Notes: generated by a model not told the origin, from the letters alone. A DNA stretch of 64,000 nt from Anaerolineales bacterium HSG25 (GCA_030377865.1 JAUCGA010000005.1:46789-110788); one strand, 5' to 3'; counted from the first letter of the stretch, positions 1 to 7,876 are shown. Translations and numbers: made by a program.

Positions 1-1
1 G

Positions 2-715
2 GCTCATGCGATTTTGCCCGGCGTGGCGATGGGCTATCTGTGGGGCGGGGGGAGTCAGTTTTGGGTCTCGATGGGGGCGCTGGTGGCAGGGATATTCACC
101 ACCTTTGCGGTGGGAACTATCAGCAAAAGCGGCTTAAAAGAGGACACGGCCATCGGAGTGATGTTTGCCGGAATGTTTGCCCTTGGCATCGCCATGATCT
201 CTAGCGTGCGGAGCTACACCGTCGACCTGACCCATTTTTTGTTTGGCAATGTGTTGGGTGTATCCAACAGTGATTTATGGCTTATTGGTATTTTTGGAGG
301 GCTGGTTTTGTTGACGATACTGGTCTTTTACAAAGAGTTCATGGTCATCTCGTTTGACCCACTCTTAGCAACCACCATGCGCCTGCCGACTACTTTTCTG
401 CATTACCTGCTACTTTTGCTCATTGCGGTGACGATTGTCCTGTCCCTGCAAGCGGTCGGTATCGCTCTAATGAGCGCCATGTTGGTTACACCCGCGGCGA
501 CGGCCTATCTGCTCACTCGTCGCCTGCCGATTATGATGGTTATCTCGGCCACCATCGGCGCGTCGAGTGGGGTGTTGGGGCTATACCTCTCCTTTTATAT
601 GAACATCGCTTCCGGCCCGGCGATTGTGTTGGTCTGTACCGCCGCGTTTGTGCTGGTTTTTCTCTTCTCGCCGAGTCAGGGGCTGGTTTGGCGGTTGGTT
701 AGTAACAATTCCTAA
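2..715 (+). CDS. Metal ABC transporter permease (ABC-3 family), 5' partial
   Basis: This is the membrane subunit of a Zn/Mn/Fe uptake ABC transporter of the ZnuB/MntB type. The frame is open from the first bases of the window (A-H-A-I-L-P-G-V-A-M, the conserved 'HAxLPGxA' segment of the family), so the true start lies upstream; the TTG at 14 is internal. About 237 residues remain, with roughly six hydrophobic segments and the family-typical stretch A-L-M-S-A-M-L-V-T-P-A-A-T-A-Y-L-L. The ATPase and binding-protein genes are presumably upstream of the window. The last residues and the stop codon lie in a sequence resembling an RG repeat end, so the C-terminus may have been altered by an insertion. 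The exact metal cannot be told from the permease. Confidence 0.88.
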   Translation, partial: AHAILPGVAMGYLWGGGSQFWVSMGALVAGIFTTFAVGTISKSGLKEDTAIGVMFAGMFALGIAMISSVRSYTVDLTHFLFGNVLGVSNSDLWLIGIFGGLVLLTILVFYKEFMVISFDPLLATTMRLPTTFLHYLLLLLIAVTIVLSLQAVGIALMSAMLVTPAATAYLLTRRLPIMMVISATIGASSGVLGLYLSFYMNIASGPAIVLVCTAAFVLVFLFSPSQGLVWRLVSNNS

Positions 716-935
716 ATAAGTTGAGCGACCCAGAAAGCAGTAATTCCCGATTTAGGATTTTTTTAGGATACATTCTTTGAAATTATGCCTAATAACCCTA
801 ATAAACAAGGACAAACAAGGGGTGTATTCCTGCAAAATTTGGTATTGCCCCTCAACATCCTTGATAGGTTTAGTGAATTTCGGGAAACAAGGATTTAATG
901 TAGTGGTCAGCTTGATGTTGAAAAACATGTCATAC
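706..935. repeat. Intergenic repeat remnants (RG-like end, R103-like fragment)
   Basis: The gap after the permease starts with an RG-type end (CCTAAATAAGTTGAGCG, about 712-728) and a second RG-like end near 745-770. From 899 there is an R103-like terminus (TGTAGTGGTCAG...GATGTTGAAAA) that runs into an unrelated tail also seen near 56810. No gene is visible. Confidence 0.5.
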
Positions 936-937
936 TA

Positions 938-1073
938 GAGTTGTTCGGGAATAAAGGAGTGCAAAAGCTGATTGCTTTTGCCAGAGGTAAACATGCAAAA
1001 GCAATCAGCTTTTGCACTCCGTATGCCTCGATTTTGAGTTTTTATGAGATGATTAATTATTGCCGAACAGGTC
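938..1073 (+). mobile_element. R136 element, copy 1 (136 bp, TA-flanked)
   Basis: A 136-bp element with terminal inverted repeats (GAGTTGTTCGGGAAT and, on the opposite strand at the other end, GACCTGTTCGGCAAT). It is flanked by TA at 936-937 and 1074-1075. Its centre is an outer stem GGAGTG/CACTCC enclosing two hairpins with GCAAAAGC/GCTTTTGC stems. The loops here are TGATT and AATCA, which are complementary to each other. It ends just upstream of the response regulator's ribosome binding site. Confidence 0.85.
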
Positions 1074-1094
1074 TAAGGAGACGAGTTATACCTA

Positions 1095-1757
1095 ATGAAT
1101 AGTTCCTCAATTCGGGTTATGATTGTTGATGACCATGCCGTTGTACGGAGCGGGTTATCTACTTTTTTATTAGCGTTTGATGATTTAGATTTGGTTGGTG
1201 AGGCCAGCAACGGCATCGAGGCACTGCAAAAATGTGCCATCGTCAAGCCAGATGTGATTTTGATGGATATAGTTATGCCAAAAATGGATGGGCCAACGGC
1301 TACTAAAGCTATCCGAAAAAAATATCCCCATATTCAGATTGTCGCCTTAACCAGTTTTAAAGAAGATGATTTGATGTATCAAGTTTTAGAGGCTGGTGCG
1401 ATTGGTTATCTGCTTAAAAATGTAGCAATTGATGAGTTAGCCAACGCTATCCGAGCCGCGCATGCTGGACAATCAACCTTAGCGCCCGAAGCGACCCAAA
1501 CCCTGCTACTCGCGGCGACTCATTCTACCGAGGAACCCTCCGTGGCAGATTCTCTCTATAATCTAACAGAACGAGAATTAGAGGTATTAACCTTTATGAC
1601 CAAAGGTTTAACCAATCCCCAAATTGCCAAAAAGTTGTTCGTTAGCCGCTCGACAGTCCGGTTTCATGCTAGTAATCTATTTTCAAAATTAGGCGTGTCG
1701 AATCGCTCCGAAGCCGCGGCATTGGCGATAGAGCATAGTTTAATTCATCGCCAATAA
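1095..1757 (+). CDS. NarL/FixJ-family response regulator
   Basis: A two-component response regulator of 220 residues, the usual family length. The receiver domain covers about residues 6-125, with acidic residues D12/D13 and the phospho-acceptor D58 in V-I-L-M-D-I-V-M-P. A LuxR-type helix-turn-helix follows at about 150-215 (L-T-E-R-E-L-E-V-L... ending A-A-A-L-A-I-E-H). It should bind DNA as a phosphorylated dimer. No histidine kinase lies next to it, so it is an orphan here. The start ATG follows AAGGAG by about 14 nt, a rather long spacing. The gap on each side is filled by R136 elements, so its promoter probably lies in or beside repeat sequence. Confidence 0.93.
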   Translation: MNSSSIRVMIVDDHAVVRSGLSTFLLAFDDLDLVGEASNGIEALQKCAIVKPDVILMDIVMPKMDGPTATKAIRKKYPHIQIVALTSFKEDDLMYQVLEAGAIGYLLKNVAIDELANAIRAAHAGQSTLAPEATQTLLLAATHSTEEPSVADSLYNLTERELEVLTFMTKGLTNPQIAKKLFVSRSTVRFHASNLFSKLGVSNRSEAAALAIEHSLIHRQ

Positions 1758-1860
1758 AAGAGTGCAAAAGCTTCTTGCTTTTGCCGGAGACAAACATGCA
1801 AAAGCAAGAAGCTTTTGCACTCCGCAGACCTCGAATTTGAGTTTTTATACGATGATAAGT
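1751..1860 (+). mobile_element. R136 element, truncated copy
   Basis: The core of R136 (GCAAAAGC stems, loops TTCTT and AAGAA) is present but both termini are lost. It begins at the stop codon of the response regulator (CAATAAA resembles the internal R136 end) and breaks off after GATGATAAGTT. Confidence 0.75.
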
Positions 1861-1889
1861 TCGAAACGGATATTTGGCAGGTGTGTACA

Positions 1890-2060
1890 TGGAGTCTCTA
1901 CCCCCCTAACAGGAGAGACTGAGGGTAGAGACTCTGCTCAATTTGGGAGATTTATTTTCTTGGAATTGCCTTAGGCAGACGGAAGAAATAAAACATCCCA
2001 ATTGAGGAGTAGGCACCCGCGGTGCGGCACGACGCGTGCCTACTCCACGGGACAATTATT
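1890..2060. repeat. RE fragment and GC-rich hairpin
   Basis: At 1890-1972 lies a partial RE element: a hairpin around TCTACCCCCC and GGTAGAGACTC, followed by the RE end GGGAGATTTATTTTCTTGGA. At about 2011-2050 there is another imperfect hairpin (GGAGTAGGCAC with GTGCCTACTCC). The stretch between the regulator and the CZB gene holds no other feature I can support. Confidence 0.55.
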
Positions 2061-2114
2061 TTTTTTCACGTGCCTTAGTATTGATCGGGACATTAAATCA
2101 GGAGTGTAAATCTA

Positions 2115-2465
2115 ATGAATTTCAAAGATTCTATTGCGTCTCATGTAAATTGGAAAATCAGATTACGGATGTTTCTTAATGGCTCTGATGAACAGTTAGA
2201 AAGTGCTGTAGTCAGTCAAGATAATCAGTGTGAACTTGGCAAGTGGATTTATGAGCAAGGCACTCAGTATAGCCATTTACCCGCTTATCATACCTTAAAA
2301 TCGGAACATGCGAAATTACACAAGTACGCAGGAGATATTGTCAGAAAAGCCGAATTTGGTGATAAAGAAGGTGCTAAGGCACTATTGAATGGGGAACAAT
2401 TTACTAAAATATCTAGTAATCTAGTTGTTATGATTATGGATATGGAGAAAAAATACAATCTGTAG
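2115..2465 (+). CDS. Stand-alone CZB zinc-binding domain protein
   Basis: A 116-residue protein that is almost entirely a chemoreceptor zinc-binding (CZB) domain. This four-helix module binds zinc through three His and one Cys, normally at the end of chemoreceptors or diguanylate cyclases. The expected ligands are visible: H10 in S-H-V-N-W-K, C39 in D-N-Q-C-E-L-G-K-W, and H65/H69 in S-E-H-A-K-L-H. There is no signalling domain fused to it and no chemotaxis gene nearby, so it may act as a separate zinc or redox sensor subunit; the partner is unknown. AGGAG lies 9 nt before the ATG. The stop codon TAG overlaps the first base of an RG element inserted at its TA. Confidence 0.85.
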   Translation: MNFKDSIASHVNWKIRLRMFLNGSDEQLESAVVSQDNQCELGKWIYEQGTQYSHLPAYHTLKSEHAKLHKYAGDIVRKAEFGDKEGAKALLNGEQFTKISSNLVVMIMDMEKKYNL

Positions 2466-2547
2466 GAATGAGATTTTTTTAACTTGTGCATTTGACCGCT
2501 GATTGAATTCTTATGTGAAAACGCGCAACTTATTTAATCCCGATTCC
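2465..2547 (+). mobile_element. RG element (83 bp) at the stop codon of the CZB gene
   Basis: Begins GGAATGAG and ends ATTCC, with inverted ends (AACTTGTGC and, reversed, AAGTTGCGC). TA occurs on both sides (2463-2464 and 2548-2549). Because the element starts with G, insertion at the TA of the stop codon re-creates TAG. Confidence 0.75.
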
Positions 2548-2574
2548 TAGTACGTTCTCGTAAGGTAAGTCCGA

Positions 2575-2611
2575 CAAAAAAACAGCCGCCTAATAGATGG
2601 CTGTTTTTTTA
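2575..2611 (+). terminator. Rho-independent terminator
   Basis: Stem AACAGCC (2581-2587) and GGCTGTT (2599-2605) with an A-run before and a T-run after, so it could work in both directions. It probably ends the CZB transcript. Confidence 0.75.
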
Positions 2612-2659
2612 TATGATCAGAAGCCGAGTCAAAGTGACGATTTGACCGAACTACTCAGT

Positions 2660-2750
2660 GCAAATATTCAGTGAACTCGCCAGAAAGAGTGTCAGAAACC
2701 CGATTTCTCAAAGAAATCGGGTTTCTAGGGCTACTTTACTGAATTTTTAC
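2660..2750 (+). mobile_element. R91 element (91 bp, no target duplication left)
   Basis: A full 91-bp copy with an internal hairpin (AGAAACCCGATTTCT and AGAAATCGGGTTTCT). Flanking 8-mers do not match, so one side has been altered after insertion or the copy arrived by recombination. Confidence 0.8.
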
Positions 2751-2764
2751 AGATTTTTTGCCTT

Positions 2765-2862
2765 TAATCTTACCCAACACCTTCAAGGAAAAAAACATAC
2801 CTTGAAGGTGGCTACTCGACCTCTCCTACGAGGTATGTAGTTTTCCTCGTAGGTGTTACTTG
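2765..2862. repeat. RI twin-hairpin repeat
   Basis: Hairpin 1 is CCTTCAAGG...CCTTGAAGG. Hairpin 2 is CCTACGAGG...CCTCGTAGG. The loops (AAAAAAACATA and TATGTAGTTTT) are roughly complementary. The rest of the gap to 2975 shows nothing else. Confidence 0.65.
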
Positions 2863-2975
2863 ACCGAAACGAAGACCATAGCCACGACTATCATACCATA
2901 CCTTGAGTGAATAAAAACTGTTGCTTAACGAATGTGAATTGTGACATGCCATGCCTCATGTTACAATGACCCGCT

Positions 2976-3878
2976 ATGAAAAATTTTGTCTCAATTAAGA
3001 ACATTCGCAAAAGCTTTGGCGACAATGTGGCCGTGGCTGATGTCAGTTTTGAGGTGGTGGGCAGAGAGGTGTTTGGTCTGCTTGGCCCCAATGGCGCAGG
3101 TAAAACGACCACCATCCGCATGGTACTTGACCTATTTAAGCCTGACCGTGGCTCGATTGCCGTGTTAGGGGGCAAACTGACCACCACTCGGCGAGACCGA
3201 ATCGGCTACATGCCAGAAGAACGGGGGCTGTATCCCTACATGAAAGTGCTAGACTGTTTGGTCTACATGGGCAGTTTGAAGGGCATGGCTCGCAAAGCGG
3301 CTAAACAGCGAGCCATCGACTACCTAGAGCGGCTAGAGTTAGCCGACCAGCACAAGACCAAAATTGAGGAGTTGAGTCGGGGCATGACCCAAAAGGTGCA
3401 GGTCATCGCCGCAGTACTGCATCAACCCGACCTGTTGATTATTGATGAACCGTTCGCCAATCTTGACCCAGTTAACACTCAGTTGGTGCGAGACATCATT
3501 TTAGAACTCCGCGATCAGGGCAAAGCCATCATCATGACCAGCCATCAACTGGGCTTGGTCGAAACCTTGTGTGACCGAATCGCCCTCATTGATAAGGGCA
3601 TAGTGGTACTAGAAGGCACCGTGGCCGAGGTACGGCGACGCTTTGCCACCAATGTCATTCATCTGCACGGCACTGGCACACTCAGTGACCCCATTAACGG
3701 TGTAACTCACATCGAACAACGTACCGCCAGCGATTGGTATCTGACGGTTAGCCCCGACCTATCACCCCAAGCAGTCATCAACACCATTTTGACCGATAGT
3801 GAGTTCACGGTCAATCGTTTTGCTATTTCCATGCCCACCTTGGACGAGATTTTTGTGCAGGTGGTACGACAAAAATAA
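2976..3878 (+). CDS. ABC-2 exporter ATP-binding protein (NatA/YhaQ-like)
   Basis: The ATPase of an ABC-2-type export system, 300 residues. Walker A is G-P-N-G-A-G-K-T-T at residues 37-45. The signature is L-S-R-G-M (around 135), with Arg in place of the usual Gly in LSGG, as often seen in this subfamily. Walker B is L-L-I-I-D-E-P-F near 156-163, followed by the D-loop N-L-D-P. The last 80 or so residues resemble the DUF4162 extension of the NatA/YhaQ group. It is followed by its permease at 4140. After removing two mobile elements the gap between the two genes would have been only about 44 nt, so they were one operon. The substrate is unknown; relatives export sodium, lipids or peptides. Confidence 0.9.
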   Translation: MKNFVSIKNIRKSFGDNVAVADVSFEVVGREVFGLLGPNGAGKTTTIRMVLDLFKPDRGSIAVLGGKLTTTRRDRIGYMPEERGLYPYMKVLDCLVYMGSLKGMARKAAKQRAIDYLERLELADQHKTKIEELSRGMTQKVQVIAAVLHQPDLLIIDEPFANLDPVNTQLVRDIILELRDQGKAIIMTSHQLGLVETLCDRIALIDKGIVVLEGTVAEVRRRFATNVIHLHGTGTLSDPINGVTHIEQRTASDWYLTVSPDLSPQAVINTILTDSEFTVNRFAISMPTLDEIFVQVVRQK

Positions 3879-3879
3879 A

Positions 3880-3915
3880 ATTGACGCGTCGGCTTCCAGC
3901 CGACGCGCCGAAATC
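3880..3915. repeat. RG-type hairpin
   Basis: GACGCGTCGGCT-TCC-AGCCGACGCG forms a short perfect hairpin just after the ATPase stop codon. It is the half-unit of the RG family and could double as a weak terminator. Confidence 0.55.
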
Positions 3916-4006
3916 GTAAATATTCAGTGAACTCGCCAGAAAGAGTGTCAGAAACCCGATTTCTTAAAGAAATCGGGTTTCTAGGGCTACTTTACTGAAC
4001 TTTTAC
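3916..4006 (+). mobile_element. R91 element with perfect 8-bp target duplication
   Basis: Exactly 91 bp, flanked by CCGAAATC at 3908-3915 and 4007-4014. Ends are GTAAATATTCAG and CTGAACTTTTAC. The central hairpin is AGAAACCCGATTTCT with its complement. Confidence 0.92.
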
Positions 4007-4024
4007 CCGAAATCACTGTTAATG

Positions 4025-4127
4025 TGTGGTGGTCAAGATGATGTTGGAGTGCAATGGGTTCAGCCATTGCTTTTGGCAACGGCTAAACCCGTTGCACTCC
4101 ATTTTCAACATCAGTCTGACCACTACA
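4025..4127 (+). mobile_element. R103 element with perfect 15-bp target duplication
   Basis: Exactly 103 bp, flanked by AAATCACTGTTAATG at 4010-4024 and 4128-4142. Terminal inverted repeats are TGTGGTGGTCA and TGTAGTGGTCA. Inside is the stem GGAGTG/CACTCC with twin hairpins GCAATGG-GTTCAG-CCATTGC and GCAACGG-CTAAAC-CCGTTGC. The right-hand duplication contains the permease start codon. Confidence 0.93.
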
Positions 4128-4139
4128 AAATCACTGTTA

Positions 4140-5456
4140 ATGAAACGAATCTGGTTGATTTTTTGGCATGAATATTGGAGCCACCTCACCCGCCGAGCCT
4201 ATCTCATGTTCACCTTTGGTTTTCCGGCCATGCTGATTGGCATGCCGCTTGTCGGTGGGGCACTGTTAGCTGGTGCGATTTTTATGGCCATGCCCGCTCC
4301 CGACACGCGCCCCATCGGCATTGTGGATCAAGTTAACCTGTTGCTAGAGCCGGAGGAACAGGTGATGGTCATAAGCGAGGGAGCGATTGTTAAGTCGCAA
4401 GAGCAGGCCGGTAATCTGGTGCATGTCATATTTTTCCGCTCACCCGAAGAGGCCGCGTCGGCGCTGGCAACCGACTATATCCAAGCCTACTACAAAATTC
4501 CACCCGATTACTGGGAAAGTGGCGATGTAATTGTCACCTACTACACCGCGCCCAACGAACTGCTAGAGACGATGGTCAGCAGTTGGATTCGGCGCGAAGT
4601 TGAAGAAGATATTCCCCGCGAGTTCCTGTTCCGCCTACGATTTGGGCCAGATATTGCCCATACCTCAGCACTCTCACTTGACGAAGAAGAAACAACCTCG
4701 AATTTTTCCATGATCAACTTTGTCGAGGGAGCCATCGTCTACATGATCATCTACTTCGTGCGGCTGGTTGGCACCTCATTTACAGCCAACTACATGTTCG
4801 ACAGTATCTCAAACGAGGCAGATGATCGCACCTTGGAGATTCTGATTACCAGTATCTCTCCCTTGCAATTTTTGTTAGGCAAAGTATTTGGTATTTTGGC
4901 GGTCGGGGTGACGCAGTTGTTAACCTGGGCTGGGCTGGTCTTTATCGTCTTTCAGTCGATGAGCCTGATAGCCGGTTTTAACATGGTTGGCCTTCTGTTA
5001 GGTTGGCCCCATCTGTGGTTGCTCATTAGTATGTTGGCCGGAGCTTACATGATGGATCATCTGTTGGCCGCGGCGATGGGCTTGCTCAGAGTCAGTGGGG
5101 GAGCAGGTATGCAACTGTTTAGTCTGGTCAACTTGGCCTCTGGCTTTGGCCTGCTGTACGCCACCTATCTGATTCCTCGCAACCCGCATACATGGTTAGC
5201 CATCGGAGCCAGTCTGTTCCCCATCACCTCGCCCATCGTGTTGATGATTCGGGTGGTGGTTAGCGATGTACCACAGTGGCAGATCATCAGCGCCCAAGTT
5301 TTGTTATGGTTGACCAACATCGTGGCCCTAATCTGGTTGCAACGGCTCCTGCGGGCTAATCTGGTTGCGAATCGGCAACCATTTAAGTTAGGCGGTTGGC
5401 TCAAAAGGAAGTTTTGGGCCTTGTGGGGGCGAGTCCCTTCGGTGCGGGGGGTGTAA
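4140..5456 (+). CDS. ABC-2 type permease (NatB/YhaP-like)
   Basis: Membrane subunit of the exporter whose ATPase ends at 3878; 438 residues from the chosen start. The upstream extension of the frame runs through the R103 element, so I place the start at the ATG at 4140 (M-K-R-I-W-L-I-F-W-H-E-Y). The layout is a first membrane segment near 20-50, a large extracytoplasmic loop (about 55-190), then five further hydrophobic segments. The motif D-D-R-T-L-E-I-L-I-T-S-I-S-P-L-Q-F-L-L-G-K is characteristic of this permease family. R103 insertion duplicated the 15 bp that include the ATG, and no good ribosome binding site is visible in front of it now. Translation may therefore be weak or may rely on coupling. 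Confidence 0.88.
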   Translation: MKRIWLIFWHEYWSHLTRRAYLMFTFGFPAMLIGMPLVGGALLAGAIFMAMPAPDTRPIGIVDQVNLLLEPEEQVMVISEGAIVKSQEQAGNLVHVIFFRSPEEAASALATDYIQAYYKIPPDYWESGDVIVTYYTAPNELLETMVSSWIRREVEEDIPREFLFRLRFGPDIAHTSALSLDEEETTSNFSMINFVEGAIVYMIIYFVRLVGTSFTANYMFDSISNEADDRTLEILITSISPLQFLLGKVFGILAVGVTQLLTWAGLVFIVFQSMSLIAGFNMVGLLLGWPHLWLLISMLAGAYMMDHLLAAAMGLLRVSGGAGMQLFSLVNLASGFGLLYATYLIPRNPHTWLAIGASLFPITSPIVLMIRVVVSDVPQWQIISAQVLLWLTNIVALIWLQRLLRANLVANRQPFKLGGWLKRKFWALWGRVPSVRGV

Positions 5457-5510
5457 GGGGTTGAGAGCAGTTTGGGCCTTGGTCATCGTTTGGGCCAGTT
5501 GAAAAGATTA

Positions 5511-5590
5511 AACGCAAGAGGTGCAAGAGACGCGAATGACGCAAACGTTTTTCTCATAGCGTCCTTTGCGCCTTTTGCACCTCTTGCGTT
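5511..5590. repeat. Inverted repeat, 16-bp perfect arms
   Basis: AACGCAAGAGGTGCAA (5511-5526) and its complement (5575-5590) enclose further partly paired sequence (GACGCAAACG). It probably is another short interspersed element; the rest of 5457-5750 holds nothing recognisable. Confidence 0.5.
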
Positions 5591-5752
5591 ACGTTTTGTG
5601 TTTTGCTTATATTCCTAAAATGGCCGAAACCATGACCATCGCCCTTTGTTTAAAGGACAGTGGTTTTTTTATTAAAACAACTACCTATGCCGATTTCCCT
5701 CATCGTTTTACCGATAAAACACTAACTTTTGCATTGATTTTTCGACTAACAG

Positions 5753-5781
5753 TTGACAATCTCATCAAAATAGTGTATTCT
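5753..5781 (+). promoter_or_regulatory. Sigma-70-type promoter of the Lrp/AsnC gene
   Basis: TTGACA at 5753-5758, 17-nt spacer, TATTCT at 5776-5781. The ribosome binding site GGAGG (5792-5796) and GTG start at 5802 follow, leaving a very short leader. Confidence 0.75.
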
Positions 5782-5801
5782 AATCTCGGTCGGAGGTACT
5801 T

Positions 5802-6266
5802 GTGACAAAATCAATAAAACTAACCGAAGCCGATTTAGCCATCATCCGCATCTTACAACAAGATGGACGCAGAGCCTATGCCGACATTGCGGCAGAGATT
5901 GGGCTTGCACCTTCGACGGTACAACAGCGAGCCAATCGACTGATTAACGCTGGAGTCATCAAAATCACCGCTCTCGTCGATCCAATGGTGGTTGGTATTT
6001 CGGTGATGGGTCTGCTGTCGGTTAAGGTTGACAGCAAATACCTGCTTGACGCGGCCAAAGCTATCGGCGAGTTTAATGAGGTTGATTATGTGGTCATCTG
6101 TACTGGGTCATACAATCTACTTGTCGAGATTGCTTGTCAGGATAATGACGCAGTTCTACGATTTATATCGAACGAATTAGCCCAAGTTGAGGGAGTACGT
6201 GATGTGGAAACCTCACTCTATTTACGAATCGTTAAGGATACAGACCAATGGATTGGCCCGAGTTGA
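5802..6266 (+). CDS. Lrp/AsnC-family transcriptional regulator
   Basis: A 154-residue DNA-binding regulator of the feast/famine family. The N-terminal helix-turn-helix is at about 8-55 (D-L-A-I-I-R-I-L-Q-Q-D-G-R... A-P-S-T-V-Q-Q-R). The RAM/AsnC ligand-binding and oligomerisation domain is at about 68-145. The start is GTG with GGAGG 5 nt upstream. It is the first gene of a set with an aminotransferase (6406) and an FAD amine oxidase (8095), which fits the usual role of such regulators in sensing an amino acid and controlling its breakdown. The ligand is not known. Confidence 0.92.
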   Translation: MTKSIKLTEADLAIIRILQQDGRRAYADIAAEIGLAPSTVQQRANRLINAGVIKITALVDPMVVGISVMGLLSVKVDSKYLLDAAKAIGEFNEVDYVVICTGSYNLLVEIACQDNDAVLRFISNELAQVEGVRDVETSLYLRIVKDTDQWIGPS

Positions 6267-6286
6267 AACCCATTTCGTGTTGTGTA

Positions 6287-6332
6287 AATCACCTCCGAGG
6301 AGAAGAACACACCTCGGAGGTGGTGCGTGACA
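6287..6332. repeat. RI half-unit hairpin
   Basis: ACCTCCGAGG...CCTCGGAGGT with loop AGAAGAACACA. A single hairpin of the RI family lying between the regulator and the aminotransferase. Confidence 0.6.
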
Positions 6333-6405
6333 CAGACAATCTAAAATCGGCAATTGTAAATCTAAAATCCAAAAATCGGCAATCGCAAATCAAAGGAGTA
6401 ATACC

Positions 6406-7716
6406 ATGCCACAATTAGGCGAAAAATCATTAGCATTTTATGAACGAGCGAAAAAAGTCATGCCCGGTGGGGTTAGTTCCAACTACCGCTATTATGGAGA
6501 GGAGGAAACCCCCGTCGTTGAGCGAGCCAAAGGTGGTCACATTTATGACTTTGACGGCAAACGATATATTGACTATCGACTCGGTTGGGGGCCGATTATT
6601 TTAGGCCATGCCCACGATTTTGTGAATGAGCGAGTTACAGAGGCAATTCAGTATGGTCTGAGCTTTGCCGGAACCCAAAAATATGAGGTTAGTGTCGCTG
6701 AACGCATGATTGACCTCTGCCCGGGGGTAGAGATGGTGCGCTTTAGCAACACCGGCTCCGAGGCGACTATGCATGCCATGCGGTTAGCCCGCGGTTACAC
6801 GGGGCGCGATCTCATCCTAAAATTTGAAGGCTCTTACCACGGCGCGCACGACTCTGTGCTGTGGTCGACTCCCGGTTTGCCGGTCACGCCCTTAAACGAG
6901 CGCAACCATCCTGTTCCTAATAAAATCGGTACCGGTATCCCCGACCTTATGAGCGAACTTATGGTTATGTGTCGCTGGAACGACGTAGAGATGTTGGGTG
7001 AAATATTAGAAGAAAAGGGGGAACAGATTGCGGGCATTATCATCGAGCCGGTGTTGGGCAACAGTATGGCGCTCACCCCACATCCTGATTACTTTCAATT
7101 TTTGCGAGGCCAGTGCGATAAATACGGTATCGTGTTAATTTATGATGAGGTCAAAACCGGTTTCCGCATTGCTCCGGGTGGAGCAGGCGAATATTTTGGC
7201 GTTCTACCCGACCTATCGACGTTTGCCAAAGCGATGGGCAACGGGTATCCTATAGCCGCCATTGGGGGTAAAAAAGATATTATGATGCACCTGATGCCCG
7301 GAAAAGTCTTTCAGGGTGGCACATATTCAGGCAACGTGGTTTCCACTGCCGCGGCTGATGCCACGCTGGAGCGGATTCAATCGGGCGAAGTGTTTGTCCA
7401 ACTCAACAAAATTGGGGGCATACTGATGGATGGTATCAGCGAAATTCTGACCCGTTACGACATCGCCCACCATCTGCATGGCACACCGGCCATGTTCGGT
7501 ATAACCTTATCTGAGCAAAAACCCCACAACTGGCGCGAACTAAACGAAATGTGCAACATTGAATTATACTCTGATATTATCTCGCACATGATTGACAACG
7601 GTGTAATGCCCGAAGATGAAGGCGAGCCGTGGTTCTTATGTGCCGACCATACCGAGGCCGATGCGGCTGAATCATTACAAAAATTTGAAGACGGAGTCAA
7701 AGAAGCCCTTAAGTAG
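6406..7716 (+). CDS. Class III PLP-dependent aminotransferase (glutamate-1-semialdehyde aminomutase-like)
   Basis: A 436-residue fold-type I PLP enzyme. The N-terminus (Y-E-R-A-K-K-V-M-P-G-G-V-S-S-N-Y-R) matches the HemL-like branch of class III aminotransferases. F-S-N-T-G-S-E-A-T is the phosphate-binding segment, Y-D-E-V-K-T-G-F-R holds the PLP-ring Asp, and K275 in T-F-A-K-A-M-G-N-G-Y-P is the likely Schiff-base lysine. GGAG precedes the ATG. It is unlikely to be the haem enzyme itself: there are no haem genes near, while an Lrp regulator and an amine oxidase flank it, pointing to an amino acid or diamine catabolic transaminase. The substrate cannot be assigned from sequence alone. Confidence 0.85.
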   Translation: MPQLGEKSLAFYERAKKVMPGGVSSNYRYYGEEETPVVERAKGGHIYDFDGKRYIDYRLGWGPIILGHAHDFVNERVTEAIQYGLSFAGTQKYEVSVAERMIDLCPGVEMVRFSNTGSEATMHAMRLARGYTGRDLILKFEGSYHGAHDSVLWSTPGLPVTPLNERNHPVPNKIGTGIPDLMSELMVMCRWNDVEMLGEILEEKGEQIAGIIIEPVLGNSMALTPHPDYFQFLRGQCDKYGIVLIYDEVKTGFRIAPGGAGEYFGVLPDLSTFAKAMGNGYPIAAIGGKKDIMMHLMPGKVFQGGTYSGNVVSTAAADATLERIQSGEVFVQLNKIGGILMDGISEILTRYDIAHHLHGTPAMFGITLSEQKPHNWRELNEMCNIELYSDIISHMIDNGVMPEDEGEPWFLCADHTEADAAESLQKFEDGVKEALK

Positions 7717-7717
7717 G

Positions 7718-7777
7718 AAGTAAGGGAACAGGAAATAGGGAGTAAGGAAGCAGGAAGTAGGAAGTAAGTAAGAAAGT
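7718..7777. repeat. Purine-rich degenerate tandem repeat
   Basis: Repeats of the type AGGAAGTAGG / GGGAGTAAGG cover about 55 bases. Probably slippage-generated; no coding or signal role seen. Confidence 0.5.
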
Positions 7778-7876
7778 ATAGATGTTCAGATAAACATTTT
7801 CAGTTGTTACCTTCCCGCAAGTTTTGAACTTGCGGGAAGGTTGGTCTTGAATTGAAAATCATTATCTGAAAGACTG
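7778..7876 (+). mobile_element. R98 element, TA-flanked
   Basis: Begins TAGATGTTCAGATAA and ends TTATCTGAAAGACTG, with the strong central hairpin CCTTCCCGCAAG-TTTTGAA-CTTGCGGGAAGG. TA occurs at 7776-7777 and 7877-7878. The whole element folds into one imperfect hairpin. Confidence 0.85.

Noticed and set aside
938..1073. Simple intrinsic terminator
   Set aside because: The hairpin lacks a T-run, has mobile-element ends and fixed 136-bp length, and lies upstream of a gene rather than after one.
1762..1974. Open frame of 70 codons after the response regulator
   Set aside because: It runs entirely through an R136 core and an RE fragment; the peptide is the translation of repeats.
4026..4139. 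N-terminal extension of the ABC permease
   Set aside because: These codons are the R103 element and its target duplication, not conserved protein.
6406..7716. True glutamate-1-semialdehyde aminomutase (hemL)
   Set aside because: The fold and N-terminus are similar, but the context is an Lrp regulator and an amine oxidase and no haem genes are present; named only as HemL-like.
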